Below, one piece after another: positions 1 through 6,551 of a DNA stretch of 9,417 bases. The notes beneath the pieces are model-generated. The model saw only the letters and a program-made list of their open reading frames with translations. It made no database searches and was not told where the DNA came from. Numbering within the stretch: the first letter of the stretch is position 1; each line of letters begins with the position of its first letter. The translations under genes and the position numbers were made by a program. The DNA is from DASYUM01 sp036001225 (GTDB lineage: Bacteria; Methylomirabilota; Methylomirabilia; Rokubacteriales; DASRDR01), in NCBI GenBank assembly GCA_036001225.1, contig DASYUM010000262.1:1-9417 (forward strand), read 5' to 3'.

Positions 1-689
1 AGCAGCAGCGAGTGGCCCTGGCCCGGGCCCTGGTGACCAAGCCGGCCGTCCTCCTGCTCGACGAGCCGCTGGGCGCGCTCGACAAGAAGCTCCGCGAGCA
101 GATGCAGGTGGAGCTGCGGTCGCTCCAGCGGGCGGTCGGGATCACCACCGTCTTCGTCACCCACGACCAGGAAGAGGCGCTGACTCTCGCCGATCGGATC
201 GCGGTGATGGAGCACGGCGCGATCGTCCAGATCGGGACGCCGGCCGAGATCTACGAGCGGCCGCGCTCGCGCTTCGTGACCGACTTCATCGGCGTCTCGA
301 ACTTCCTGGACGGCCGGGTGGTGGCGGTCGCCGCCGACGGCGTGACGGTCGAGCTGCCCGGCGCCCTCCGGATCCAGGCCGAGGCTGCCGACCGCCTGGC
401 GCCGGGCGACCGGGTGGAGGTCGCCGTGCGCCCCGAGAAGATCCGGCTCACCGACGCCGCGCCGGGGGCGGGCAACCACCTGGCGGGCCGGATCGAGAGC
501 GCGGTGTACCTGGGCGCGGTGACCTACTACCATCTCCGGGTGGCCGACGAGCTGCGCCTCACGGTGATGGAGCAGAACCAGGGCGGACGAGACGAGAGCC
601 CCCGCCGCGCCATCGGCCAGACGGTCTACGCGGCGTGGGACCCGGCCAGCACCCTCATCCTGCCCCTCCCCGAACGGGAGAGAGGGTAG
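1..689 (+). CDS. ABC transporter ATP-binding protein, PotA/FbpC type (5' partial)
   Basis: This is the C-terminal part of the ATPase of an ABC importer; it couples ATP hydrolysis on the cytoplasmic face to uptake. The frame is open from base 3 and enters at the signature motif (QQRVALARAL), so the Walker A half lies outside the window. Walker B with the D-loop (LLLDEPLGALD) has its catalytic Asp-Glu at about bases 60-65, and the H-loop (VTHDQEEAL) has its His at 162-164. From about base 285 (FIGVSNFLDG) a TOBE-type regulatory region follows, with the usual RPEKIRL and late WDP motifs. This layout is typical of polyamine, ferric iron and sugar/glycerol-phosphate importer ATPases (PotA, FbpC, UgpC); the FIGVSNFL junction leans towards PotA. 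Permease and binding-protein genes should lie to the left. The last residues (LPLPERERG) are encoded by a palindromic repeat that also supplies the stop, so the natural C-terminus may have been altered. The substrate cannot be inferred. Confidence 0.93.
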   Translation, partial: QQRVALARALVTKPAVLLLDEPLGALDKKLREQMQVELRSLQRAVGITTVFVTHDQEEALTLADRIAVMEHGAIVQIGTPAEIYERPRSRFVTDFIGVSNFLDGRVVAVAADGVTVELPGALRIQAEAADRLAPGDRVEVAVRPEKIRLTDAAPGAGNHLAGRIESAVYLGAVTYYHLRVADELRLTVMEQNQGGRDESPRRAIGQTVYAAWDPASTLILPLPERERG

Positions 690-700
690 GGTGAGCGGGT
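657..700. repeat. Imperfect palindromic C/G-block repeat, copy 1
   Basis: A C-rich block followed by a G-rich block, with an inverted core CTCCC (666-670), loop CGAAC, GGGAG (676-680), and then a tail reading GAGGGTAGGGTGAG. The same layout recurs at 6509-6551 with a similar AGGGTG tail. Here it overlaps the last codons and the stop of the ABC ATPase gene and fills most of the gap to the convergent peptidase gene. A hairpin could help end transcription from either side, but there is no T-tract, so I call it a dispersed repeat rather than a terminator. Similar C/G-block intergenic palindromes are common in high-GC bacterial genomes. Confidence 0.5.
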
Positions 701-704
701 CCCC

Positions 705-1868
705 TCAGCCGATCGCGAAGCGCTCCGCCCAGAGGTCCAGGAAGCGCGCGATCATCTTCGTCCGCTCGAGGAGGGTGGGGAGGAGGATGAACTCTTCCTC
801 GCTGTGGGCGCGGCTGCCCTGCGGCCCGAGGCCGTCGATGGTCGGCGCCACGTGGGCGGTGTGGTTGCCGTCGGAGCCGCCGCCGGTCTTGATCGCCTTC
901 ACCGCGACCCCCAGCTCGCGCCCGGCCGCCTCCATGATCTCGACCAGCCGAGTGGTGCCAGGCAACCCGGGCGGCCACGGCGGGAAGTGGATCTCGCCCC
1001 AGAAGCGCGCGCGGGTCCCCGGGACGCGCGGTCCGTCCACAATCGCCCGCATAGCCGAGATCGCCCAGGCCGCGTCCTCGTCGGTCCAGGCGCGGAGGTC
1101 GAGCTCGGCGGAGGCGCGGTCGGGGACGACGTTGGGGCGGGTGCCGCCGCGCACGACACCGACGTTGACCGTCGTCCCCCGCTCGAGGTCGGTCAGCGCG
1201 CACAGGTCGGCGATCTTCCGGGCCAGGTCCCAGATCGCGCTGGCGCCCAGCTCGGGCTGGAGCCCGGCATGGGAGGACTTGCCGGTCACTTCCAGATGGA
1301 AGGTCCCGGCCCCCTTGCGCGCCATCACGTACTCGCCCCCCGGCCGGGCCGGCTCCAGGATGCCGACCGCGTGAGCCCGCCGGGCCTGGGCCTGGATGAG
1401 CTCCTTGGAGGTGGGCGACAGCCGCTCCTCGTCAGCGTTGAAGACGATCGTGATCGAGGTCTCGGCGAACGCCCGGGTGCCGGCCTCCCGGTGGGCGCGC
1501 AGCGCGTAGAGGAGCGCGGCCAGCCCGCCCTTCATGTCGTAGACGCCGGCCCCGTAGGCGCGCCCCTCGGCGATGCGGAACGGCCGCTCGCGCGCCGTCC
1601 CCGCCGCGAAGACCGTGTCGAAGTGGCCCACGAAGAGGAAGCGCTTCGGCCCTGCCCCTGGCTTCTCGGCCAGGAGGTGGTCGCCGAACCGCTCCTGGGA
1701 GACGCGCGTGACCGCGAAGCCGAGCCCGCCCAGGGTCTCGGCCAGCATCGCGCCCACCCGGTTGACGTCGTCGCGGTCGTCGGTGCCGCTGTCCTGGTTG
1801 ACGAGGCGGCCCAGGAACTCGACCTGCTCGTCCCGCCACTTGTCCAGCTGCGGGAGGTAGTCGGGCAT
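705..1868 (-). CDS. M20 family zinc metallopeptidase, carboxypeptidase G2-like
   Basis: A complete 387-residue di-zinc hydrolase that cleaves a terminal amide or peptide bond. Motifs appear in the family order: GHFDT (His82, Asp84), YDMKGG (bridging Asp111), NADEE (catalytic Glu147 and metal ligand Glu148), LEPA (Glu172, metal ligand), SSHAG (His200, in the lid/dimerisation domain), GGGSDGN at 329-335 and AHSEEEF (His355, last metal ligand). Length and motif spacing fit glutamate carboxypeptidase/ArgE-like enzymes. The family also contains N-carbamoyl and N-acyl amino acid hydrolases, so the substrate is open. There is no signal peptide, so it is probably cytoplasmic. The ATG at 1868 is favoured because a promoter sits just upstream and residues 3-25 look like a normal M20 N-terminal helix. 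It is convergent with the ABC ATPase and divergent from the hydantoinase operon; a link with imported peptides or N-acyl amino acids is inferred from position only. Confidence 0.93.
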   Translation of the reverse strand: MPDYLPQLDKWRDEQVEFLGRLVNQDSGTDDRDDVNRVGAMLAETLGGLGFAVTRVSQERFGDHLLAEKPGAGPKRFLFVGHFDTVFAAGTARERPFRIAEGRAYGAGVYDMKGGLAALLYALRAHREAGTRAFAETSITIVFNADEERLSPTSKELIQAQARRAHAVGILEPARPGGEYVMARKGAGTFHLEVTGKSSHAGLQPELGASAIWDLARKIADLCALTDLERGTTVNVGVVRGGTRPNVVPDRASAELDLRAWTDEDAAWAISAMRAIVDGPRVPGTRARFWGEIHFPPWPPGLPGTTRLVEIMEAAGRELGVAVKAIKTGGGSDGNHTAHVAPTIDGLGPQGSRAHSEEEFILLPTLLERTKMIARFLDLWAERFAIG

Positions 1869-1877
1869 CGCTCGGCT

Positions 1878-1907
1878 ACTGTAGAAACGTTACGGACCCC
1901 GCGTCAA
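1878..1907 (-). promoter_or_regulatory. Sigma70-like promoter for the M20 peptidase gene
   Basis: Read on the minus strand: TTGACG (1907-1902), an 18-base spacer (1901-1884) and TACAGT (1883-1878). The peptidase ATG begins 9 bases further on, so transcription would start only about 1-4 bases before the start codon. No Shine-Dalgarno sequence can fit in such a leader, which suggests leaderless or near-leaderless translation. Box sequence and spacer length match the other two promoters in the window. Confidence 0.6.
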
Positions 1908-2639
1908 GGAGGCGGCCGGTCCTGACTGGAGGGGCCTAGGCTCTGCCGGTTCCGCTCGCGCGCACTACTCGCTCGCCTCGCGGCGGCGGGATGGAGGACG
2001 GAAATCGCCCAGCCAAGGTCGAGCCGCTCACCGAGCCAGGCCGGGCAGCCGGTCCGCTCGTCGGTCGCGAGCCCGCGCGCCTGATTGGTCGCGACGAGCG
2101 TGCCCGTCGGATCGGAAGGGAGTGTGGGAGGCGGCGGCACGTCGGGGATCGGGTCCGTCGGCCGATGTCCAGGACGCTGCCGTCCGGCGTGTGGCGCATG
2201 AGGACCCGGGTTGCGTCGCATGCCAGCCGCCGCGACGTTTCAGGTGAAACGCGGAGGCCGTCCTCGAGTGCCGACTGCCCGGGCGGCTGCCCCTCCGCGT
2301 GGTTGGTAGCGGTGAGCGGCGCCCGCTCATACAGGGCCTCGCGCGCGGCGTTCAGGGCCCGAATCAGCAGCGCCCCCACCTCCGGTTCGAGCCGCCCCCG
2401 GACGACGATCATCCCGTCCTCGTCCGGATACACCTGGAGCGACCGGCGCGCATGGCGCGCCGCCGCCTCCTCAGCTTCCAGCCTCCGGTCCACCCGCCGC
2501 CACGCGCGCACGATCCGCTCGACGTGCGCTGTCGTTCCCGTCTGTCCCACCGCGAGCAGCCGGTCCTCAGTGTCGGGCGTAGCCACCCGGGTCAGGGCCC
2601 GTACCTTGACCTTCTCATCGGCCCTCGGGTAACGGCCGG
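1908..2639. other. Gene-free interval between the divergent M20 and hyuA promoters
   Basis: Apart from the DUF222/HNH pseudogene (about 2000-2628), this stretch holds no coding region I can support. The short frames on either strand have no recognisable domains. I see no tRNA, CRISPR repeat or insertion sequence ends. Bases 1908-1999 carry nothing I can assign. Confidence 0.6.
2000..2628 (-). pseudogene. Decayed DUF222/HNH endonuclease (13E12 repeat family) gene
   Basis: On the minus strand, bases about 2628 to 2143 encode recognisable family sequence: EKVKVRALTRVATPDTEDRL, then HVERIVRAWRRVDRRLEAEE, DEDGMIVVRGRLEPEVGALL and SPETSRRLACDATRVLMRH. These are hallmarks of the DUF222 part of DUF222-HNH proteins. 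The usual N-terminal half is missing: homology stops at about 2628, beside the hyuA promoter. Between REALYERA and QSALEDGLRVSPETS the link is only about 20 residues, whereas family members usually have about 60-70, so an internal deletion is likely. After RRTRS (about 2143) the frame loses similarity. A weak trace of the zinc-knuckle segment (normally like RDRGCRFPGC) appears in another frame near 2035-2082 as ARDRRADRLPGLA, with the cysteines lost. No intact HNH motif remains. The 216-codon open frame from a GTG at 2586 to 1936 is residual and not a functional gene. Members of this family are often multi-copy and mobile-like. Confidence 0.8.
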
Positions 2640-2669
2640 TTGACAGTCCTCGCGCGCGGCCCGTAGAGT
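2640..2669 (+). promoter_or_regulatory. Sigma70-like promoter of the hydantoinase operon, probably leaderless
   Basis: TTGACA (2640-2645, perfect consensus), an 18-base spacer and TAGAGT (2664-2669). The hyuA ATG begins 6 bases after the -10 box, at 2676, so the expected transcription start coincides with the start codon. No ribosome binding site can exist between them. The upstream flank AACGGCCGGTTGAC closely resembles AACGCCGGTTGAC at the promoter of the binding-protein gene. Confidence 0.65.
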
Positions 2670-2675
2670 CGCCCT

Positions 2676-4718
2676 ATGCAGATCGGCGTGGACATCGGCG
2701 GTACCTTCACCGACATCGTGGCCCTCGGCGAGGAGGGCCGGCTGGCTGCGACCAAGGTCCCGACCACGCCGAAGGACCTCCTCCTCGGCGTCGCCGAGGC
2801 GGTGCGGCGGGTCCTCGCGCTGGCCGGGGCCCATCCCGCGATGGTCCGGCGCTTCATCCACGGGACGACCGTGGCCACCAACGCGGTCCTCGAGCAAAAG
2901 GGCACGGTCACCGGCGTCCTCATGACGGCCGGCTTCGAGGACGTGCTGGCGCTCGGGCGCCAGAAGCGCTCGCGCATGTACGACCTCGACATGGACGCCG
3001 AGACCCCGACGTTCCTGGCCCCCCGCCGGCGGCGGGTCGGCATCCGGGAGCGGCTCGACGCCCGAGGACGCGTCCTGGTGCCGCTCGACGAGGCGCAGGT
3101 GCGCACCGAGGTCGCCCGCCTCCGCGACCAGGGCGTGCAGGCCCTCGCGGTCTGTTACCTCTTCTCGTTCCTGAACCCCGCCCATGAGCGGCGGACGCGC
3201 GAGCTCTGCCGTGAGGTCGCCCCCGAGCTGGCCGTCTCGCTCTCCTCCGAGGTCGATCCCACCTTCCGCGAATACGAGCGGCTCTGCGTCACCGCCTTCG
3301 ACGCTTACCTGGGGCCCCTGGTCGCTCGCTACCTCGCCGGCCTCGCCGAGACGCTCCAGGGGCTCGGCGTCCGCGCCGTGCCCCAGATCATGCGCTCGCG
3401 GGGGGGGATCGTTTCCGCCGCCGTCGCTGCCCGCCAGCCGGTCACGCTCTTCCTCTCGGGACCGGCCGGCGGCGTGGTGGGCGCGCGCTTCGCGGCGGAG
3501 CGCTCTGGCGTGCGCGACTTCATCTCGCTCGACATGGGCGGGACCAGCAACGACGTGAGCGTCGTCCGCGACGGCCGGCCGGTGGTGGCCCCCGAGGGCC
3601 GCATCGGCCCCTATCCGGTCCGCACCCCGATGGTGGACGTCAACACCATCGGCGCCGGCGGCGGCTCGATCGCCTGGCTGGACGGGGCCGGCGGCCTCCG
3701 GGTCGGTCCCCAGAGCGCGGGGGCCGAGCCGGGACCCGCCTGCTACGGGCGGGGCGGCGACCGGCCGACCGTGACGGATGCGAGCCTGCTCCTCGGCTAC
3801 CTGAACCCGGCGAATTTCGCCGGGGGCGCGCTTCGGCTGGACCCGCCCGCCGCCGAGAGCGCCCTCGCCGGCATCGCCCGCCGCCTCGGTCTCGACCCGG
3901 TCGCCACCGCCGCCGGCATCCATCGGGTCGTGAACGCCCGGATGGCCGACCAGATCCGGCTCATGACCATCCAGCGCGGCCACGATCCGCGCGAGTTCAC
4001 GCTGGTGCTGCTGGGCGGCGCCGGGCCCGTCCACGGGGTGGCGCTGGCCGAGGAGCTGGGCCTCCGGGACGTGCTGGTCCCGGAGGCGCCCGGCGTGCTG
4101 TCCGCGTTCGGGCTGCTGGCCGCGGCCGTCGAGCACCAGCACGCCCGGACGCTCCCGGGCGTCCTCGAGCAGGCGGACCTGGTCGCCGTCAACGCGTGCT
4201 TGCGCGAGCTGGACGCGGCCGGTCGCGCCCGGATGCGCGAGGAGGACGTGCCGCCCGAGGCCGTCGAGGTCGTTTACGTCGCCGAGATGCGCTACGCCGG
4301 CCAGGCCTACGAGCTGCCGGTCCCGATCGCGGCGCCGCTCGGGTCGGCGGATCTGGCGGCCGTGCGCGACGCCTTCCATGCAGTCCACGAGCGCGTGTAC
4401 GGCTATGCCCGGGCCGGCCAGGCCGTGGAGTTCGTCAACTTCCGGGCGGTCCACACCTATCCCCTGCCGCGGCCGCGCCTGACGGCGGCGGCGCGCGCGG
4501 TGGGGGCCGTCGCCGACGCCCGGACGGCGGAGCGCCGCGCCTACTTTCCTCCGGCCGGCTTCGTCGCCACGCCCGTCTACGCGCGCGCCCGCCTGCCGCT
4601 CGGCGCGCGCCTGCCAGGGCCGACGATCCTCGAGCAGCCGGACACGACGACCGTCCTCCCGCCCGGCTGGACGGCCGAGGTCGAGGGGTCGGGCAGTCTC
4701 CGGCTCCGGAGAGGCTGA
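2676..4718 (+). CDS. hyuA: Hydantoinase A / N-methylhydantoinase A family protein
   Basis: A complete 680-residue subunit of the HyuA/HyuB family (N-methylhydantoinase, 5-oxoprolinase, acetone or acetophenone carboxylase relatives). These use ATP to activate a cyclic amide or carbonyl substrate in the cytoplasm. The N-terminal phosphate-binding motif DIGGTFTD is at 6-13, with HGTTVATNAVLE at 62-73. The ASKHA-like core carries SGPAGGVVGA (261-270), DMGGTSNDVS (286-295), GAGGGSIAW (327-335), GAEPGPACYGRGG (349-361) and GGAGPVHGVALAEELG (447-462). The C-terminal domain contains GPTILEQPDTTTVLPPGW (648-665), a standard ending. Length is normal for a free HyuA subunit and no fusion is seen. The ATG is supported by the motif-bearing first residues and the abutting promoter. 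It overlaps hyuB by one base, so the two are probably coupled and form one complex. A run of eight G at 3400-3407 lies within codons for Arg-Gly-Gly. The substrate is unknown; hydantoin-type hydrolysis is the default reading because no carboxylase third subunit is seen next to hyuB. Confidence 0.93.
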   Translation: MQIGVDIGGTFTDIVALGEEGRLAATKVPTTPKDLLLGVAEAVRRVLALAGAHPAMVRRFIHGTTVATNAVLEQKGTVTGVLMTAGFEDVLALGRQKRSRMYDLDMDAETPTFLAPRRRRVGIRERLDARGRVLVPLDEAQVRTEVARLRDQGVQALAVCYLFSFLNPAHERRTRELCREVAPELAVSLSSEVDPTFREYERLCVTAFDAYLGPLVARYLAGLAETLQGLGVRAVPQIMRSRGGIVSAAVAARQPVTLFLSGPAGGVVGARFAAERSGVRDFISLDMGGTSNDVSVVRDGRPVVAPEGRIGPYPVRTPMVDVNTIGAGGGSIAWLDGAGGLRVGPQSAGAEPGPACYGRGGDRPTVTDASLLLGYLNPANFAGGALRLDPPAAESALAGIARRLGLDPVATAAGIHRVVNARMADQIRLMTIQRGHDPREFTLVLLGGAGPVHGVALAEELGLRDVLVPEAPGVLSAFGLLAAAVEHQHARTLPGVLEQADLVAVNACLRELDAAGRARMREEDVPPEAVEVVYVAEMRYAGQAYELPVPIAAPLGSADLAAVRDAFHAVHERVYGYARAGQAVEFVNFRAVHTYPLPRPRLTAAARAVGAVADARTAERRAYFPPAGFVATPVYARARLPLGARLPGPTILEQPDTTTVLPPGWTAEVEGSGSLRLRRG

Positions 4719-4720
4719 TG
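4708..4720 (+). promoter_or_regulatory. Ribosome binding site and TGATG overlap that set the hyuB start
   Basis: GGAGAGG at 4708-4714 lies within the last hyuA codons; its GGAG core is 6 bases before the ATG at 4718. That ATG shares its A with the hyuA stop TGA (4716-4718). This is a classic arrangement for translational coupling and fixes the hyuB start, even though the frame stays open for 174 codons upstream inside hyuA. Confidence 0.75.
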
Positions 4721-6508
4721 GCGCGGCGCCCGATCGACCCGATCCTCCTCGAAGTCGTCCGCAACCGGCTCGAGGCCATCGCCGACGAGATGGAGCTGAC
4801 CCTGCTCAAGAGCGCGGCCTCGCCGATCGTCAAGGAAGGGCTCGACGCCTCCGCCGCGCTGTTCAACGTGCGGGGGGAGACGATCGCCCAGGCTGCCGCG
4901 ATCCCGATTCATCTCGGGTGCCTCGAGCTGGCAGCCAAGCGACTGGTGGCCGCCTTCCCGCCCGAGACCCTGGCGGAGGGCGACGCCTTCCTCCTCAACG
5001 ACCCCTACGACGGCGGCACCCATCTCCCCGACATCACGCTGGCCGTCCCCGTCTTCGCCGGCGGGCGGCCGGTCGCGCTCGCCTGCACGATGTGCCACCA
5101 CCAGGACGTCGGCGGGCGCACACCGGGCAGCGTCCCCACCGACGCGACCGAGCTCTTCCAAGAAGGGCTCATCATCCCGCCCACCCGGCTCTTCCGGGGC
5201 GGGGTGCTGGACGAGAACCTCTTCGCCCTCCTCCGCCGCAACGTGCGGATCCCGGACGTCTTCACCGGCGACCTCATGGCCCAGGTGGCGGCCGGTCGCC
5301 TGGGCGGGATCCGGCTGCGGGAGCTCTTCGCACGCTACGGCACCGACGCGGTCCTGGCCTACGTGGACGACCTGCTCGAGCGCGCCGAGACGCTGACCCG
5401 CCGCGGCATCGAGGCGATCCCCGACGGCACCTATACCTTCACCGACTGGATGGACGACGACGGGATCGACCTCGAGCGGCCGGTGCGGATCCAGGTGGCG
5501 GTGACGGTGCGCGGCTCGGCGATGACCTTCGACTTCACCGGCACCAGCGCCCAGGTCCGCGGCCCGTTCAACGCCGTCCCCGCCTCCACGCTCTCGGCCA
5601 TCTATTACGCGGTGCGCGCCATCTCCGATCCATCGGTGCCGAACAACGGCGGCTGCTTCCGTGCCCTCGACGCGGTCCTGCCACCCGGCAGCCTCGTCAA
5701 TCCCCGGCCGCCGGCGCCGGTGAGCTGCCGCACGGCGACCATCAAGCGGATCGCCGATACGATCCTGGGCGCCCTCGCCCGCGCGCTCCCCGACCGCATG
5801 CCGGCGGCCAGCTCGGGGACCCTGCTGGTGATGGCTTTCGGCGGCGTCGAGCCCGAGACCGGCCGCCCCTTCGTGGCGAGCGAGCTGGCCGCCGGCGGCA
5901 TGGGCGCGCGACCGACCAAGGACGGCATCGACGTCGTCGAGACCGACGTCACCAACTGCATGAACATCCCGGTCGAGGCGCTGGAGCTGAACTTCCCGCT
6001 CCGGATCGGGCGCGCCGGGCTGTGGGCCGACTCCGGCGGGGCGGGGACCCACCGGGGCGGGCTCGGGCTCGAGAAGGTCTTCGAGGCCACCACCACCGAC
6101 GTCACCGTGGCCCACCGCAGCGAGCGCTTCCGGGCGGCGCCGTGGGGGCTCTACGGCGGCCGGCCGGCGCGCCGCGCCCGCGCCTTCATCGTGCGGAAGG
6201 ACGGCACGCGGGAGGAGCTGCCCTCGAAGCGGATGCTGGTCCTGCACCCCGGCGACCAGCTCTGGGAGTACGTGACCGGCGGCGCCGGCTGGGGGGATCC
6301 GCTCGAGCGCGATCCCGACCGCGTCCTCGCCGACGTCCTCGACGGGAAGGTGTCGGCCGAGGTGGCGCGGGACGAGTACGGGGTCGCGCTCCTTCCTGGC
6401 GGCGCCGGCGTGGATCACGAGGCCACCAAGCGCCGGCGCGACGCGCTGCGGGAGACGCGGGGGCCGATCGGCTGGACCTTCGACCGCGGCGAGGGTGCCC
6501 GCGAGTGA
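4718..6508 (+). CDS. hyuB: Hydantoinase B / N-methylhydantoinase B family protein
   Basis: A complete 596-residue partner of HyuA; together they form the ATP-dependent hydantoinase-type enzyme. It opens with the usual DPILLEVVRNRLEAIADEME (7-26). LLNDPYDGGTHLPD at 92-105 and MCHHQDVGGRTPGS at 125-138 follow. His102, Asp105 and His127 or His128 are the candidate metal ligands by analogy with the manganese site of acetone carboxylase alpha. Later motifs include FDFTGTSAQVRGPFN (271-285), VPNNGGCFRALD (308-319), ETDVTNCMNIPVEALE (408-423), DSGGAGTHRGGLG (438-450) and the C-terminal GGAGWGDPLERDP (521-533), all expected for the family. Length is normal. The start is the ATG overlapping the hyuA stop, preceded by a good ribosome binding site. 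The last 60 residues (DVLDGKVSAEVARDEYGV) are the common family tail. Exact chemistry (N-methylhydantoin, hydantoin, another cyclic amide, or carboxylation) cannot be settled from sequence. Confidence 0.93.
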   Translation: MARRPIDPILLEVVRNRLEAIADEMELTLLKSAASPIVKEGLDASAALFNVRGETIAQAAAIPIHLGCLELAAKRLVAAFPPETLAEGDAFLLNDPYDGGTHLPDITLAVPVFAGGRPVALACTMCHHQDVGGRTPGSVPTDATELFQEGLIIPPTRLFRGGVLDENLFALLRRNVRIPDVFTGDLMAQVAAGRLGGIRLRELFARYGTDAVLAYVDDLLERAETLTRRGIEAIPDGTYTFTDWMDDDGIDLERPVRIQVAVTVRGSAMTFDFTGTSAQVRGPFNAVPASTLSAIYYAVRAISDPSVPNNGGCFRALDAVLPPGSLVNPRPPAPVSCRTATIKRIADTILGALARALPDRMPAASSGTLLVMAFGGVEPETGRPFVASELAAGGMGARPTKDGIDVVETDVTNCMNIPVEALELNFPLRIGRAGLWADSGGAGTHRGGLGLEKVFEATTTDVTVAHRSERFRAAPWGLYGGRPARRARAFIVRKDGTREELPSKRMLVLHPGDQLWEYVTGGAGWGDPLERDPDRVLADVLDGKVSAEVARDEYGVALLPGGAGVDHEATKRRRDALRETRGPIGWTFDRGEGARE

Positions 6509-6551
6509 TTTTCCCCCTCCCCCGCTGGGGGAGCGGGAAGGGTGCGAGGGC
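6509..6551. repeat. Imperfect palindromic C/G-block repeat, copy 2, in the hyuB-oxidoreductase gap
   Basis: Directly after the hyuB stop: CTCCCCC (6517-6523), loop GCT, GGGGGAG (6527-6533), a perfect 7-base-pair GC stem. The tail GCGGGAAGGGTGCGAGGG resembles the tail of the copy at 657-700. In RNA this would be a strong hairpin inside the operon and could reduce read-through or protect the upstream message. Its G-rich tail also supplies the only purine-rich ribosome binding site candidate (AAGGG, 6538-6542) for the next gene. Confidence 0.6.

Noticed and set aside
662..704. Rho-independent terminator between the convergent ATPase and peptidase genes
   Set aside because: Only a 5-base-pair core stem and no T-tract on either strand; better described as a repeat copy.
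1936..2586. Intact 216-residue DUF222 protein from a GTG start
   Set aside because: Family similarity continues upstream of the GTG and ends abruptly after residue 148; the HNH part is missing, so it is a residual frame of a pseudogene.
2592..4454. 620-codon open frame antisense to hyuA
   Set aside because: Low-complexity Arg/Gly/Ala/His-rich translation with no domain; a shadow of strong GC bias at third positions of hyuA.
4196..4717. Upstream in-frame extension of hyuB by 174 codons
   Set aside because: The extension lies wholly inside hyuA, is Arg/Ala/Pro-rich without motifs, and the ATG at 4718 has a ribosome binding site and begins the conserved family N-terminus.
2676..6508. Acetone/acetophenone carboxylase or fused 5-oxoprolinase
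   Set aside because: The subunits are separate, hyuB is followed by a flavoprotein rather than a small third subunit, and there is no fusion; hydantoinase-type annotation is safer, though related chemistry cannot be excluded.
6495..6551. GTG start at 6495 adding 19 residues to the flavoprotein
   Set aside because: The added peptide is encoded by the palindromic repeat and overlaps hyuB; the family N-terminus begins at the ATG at 6552.
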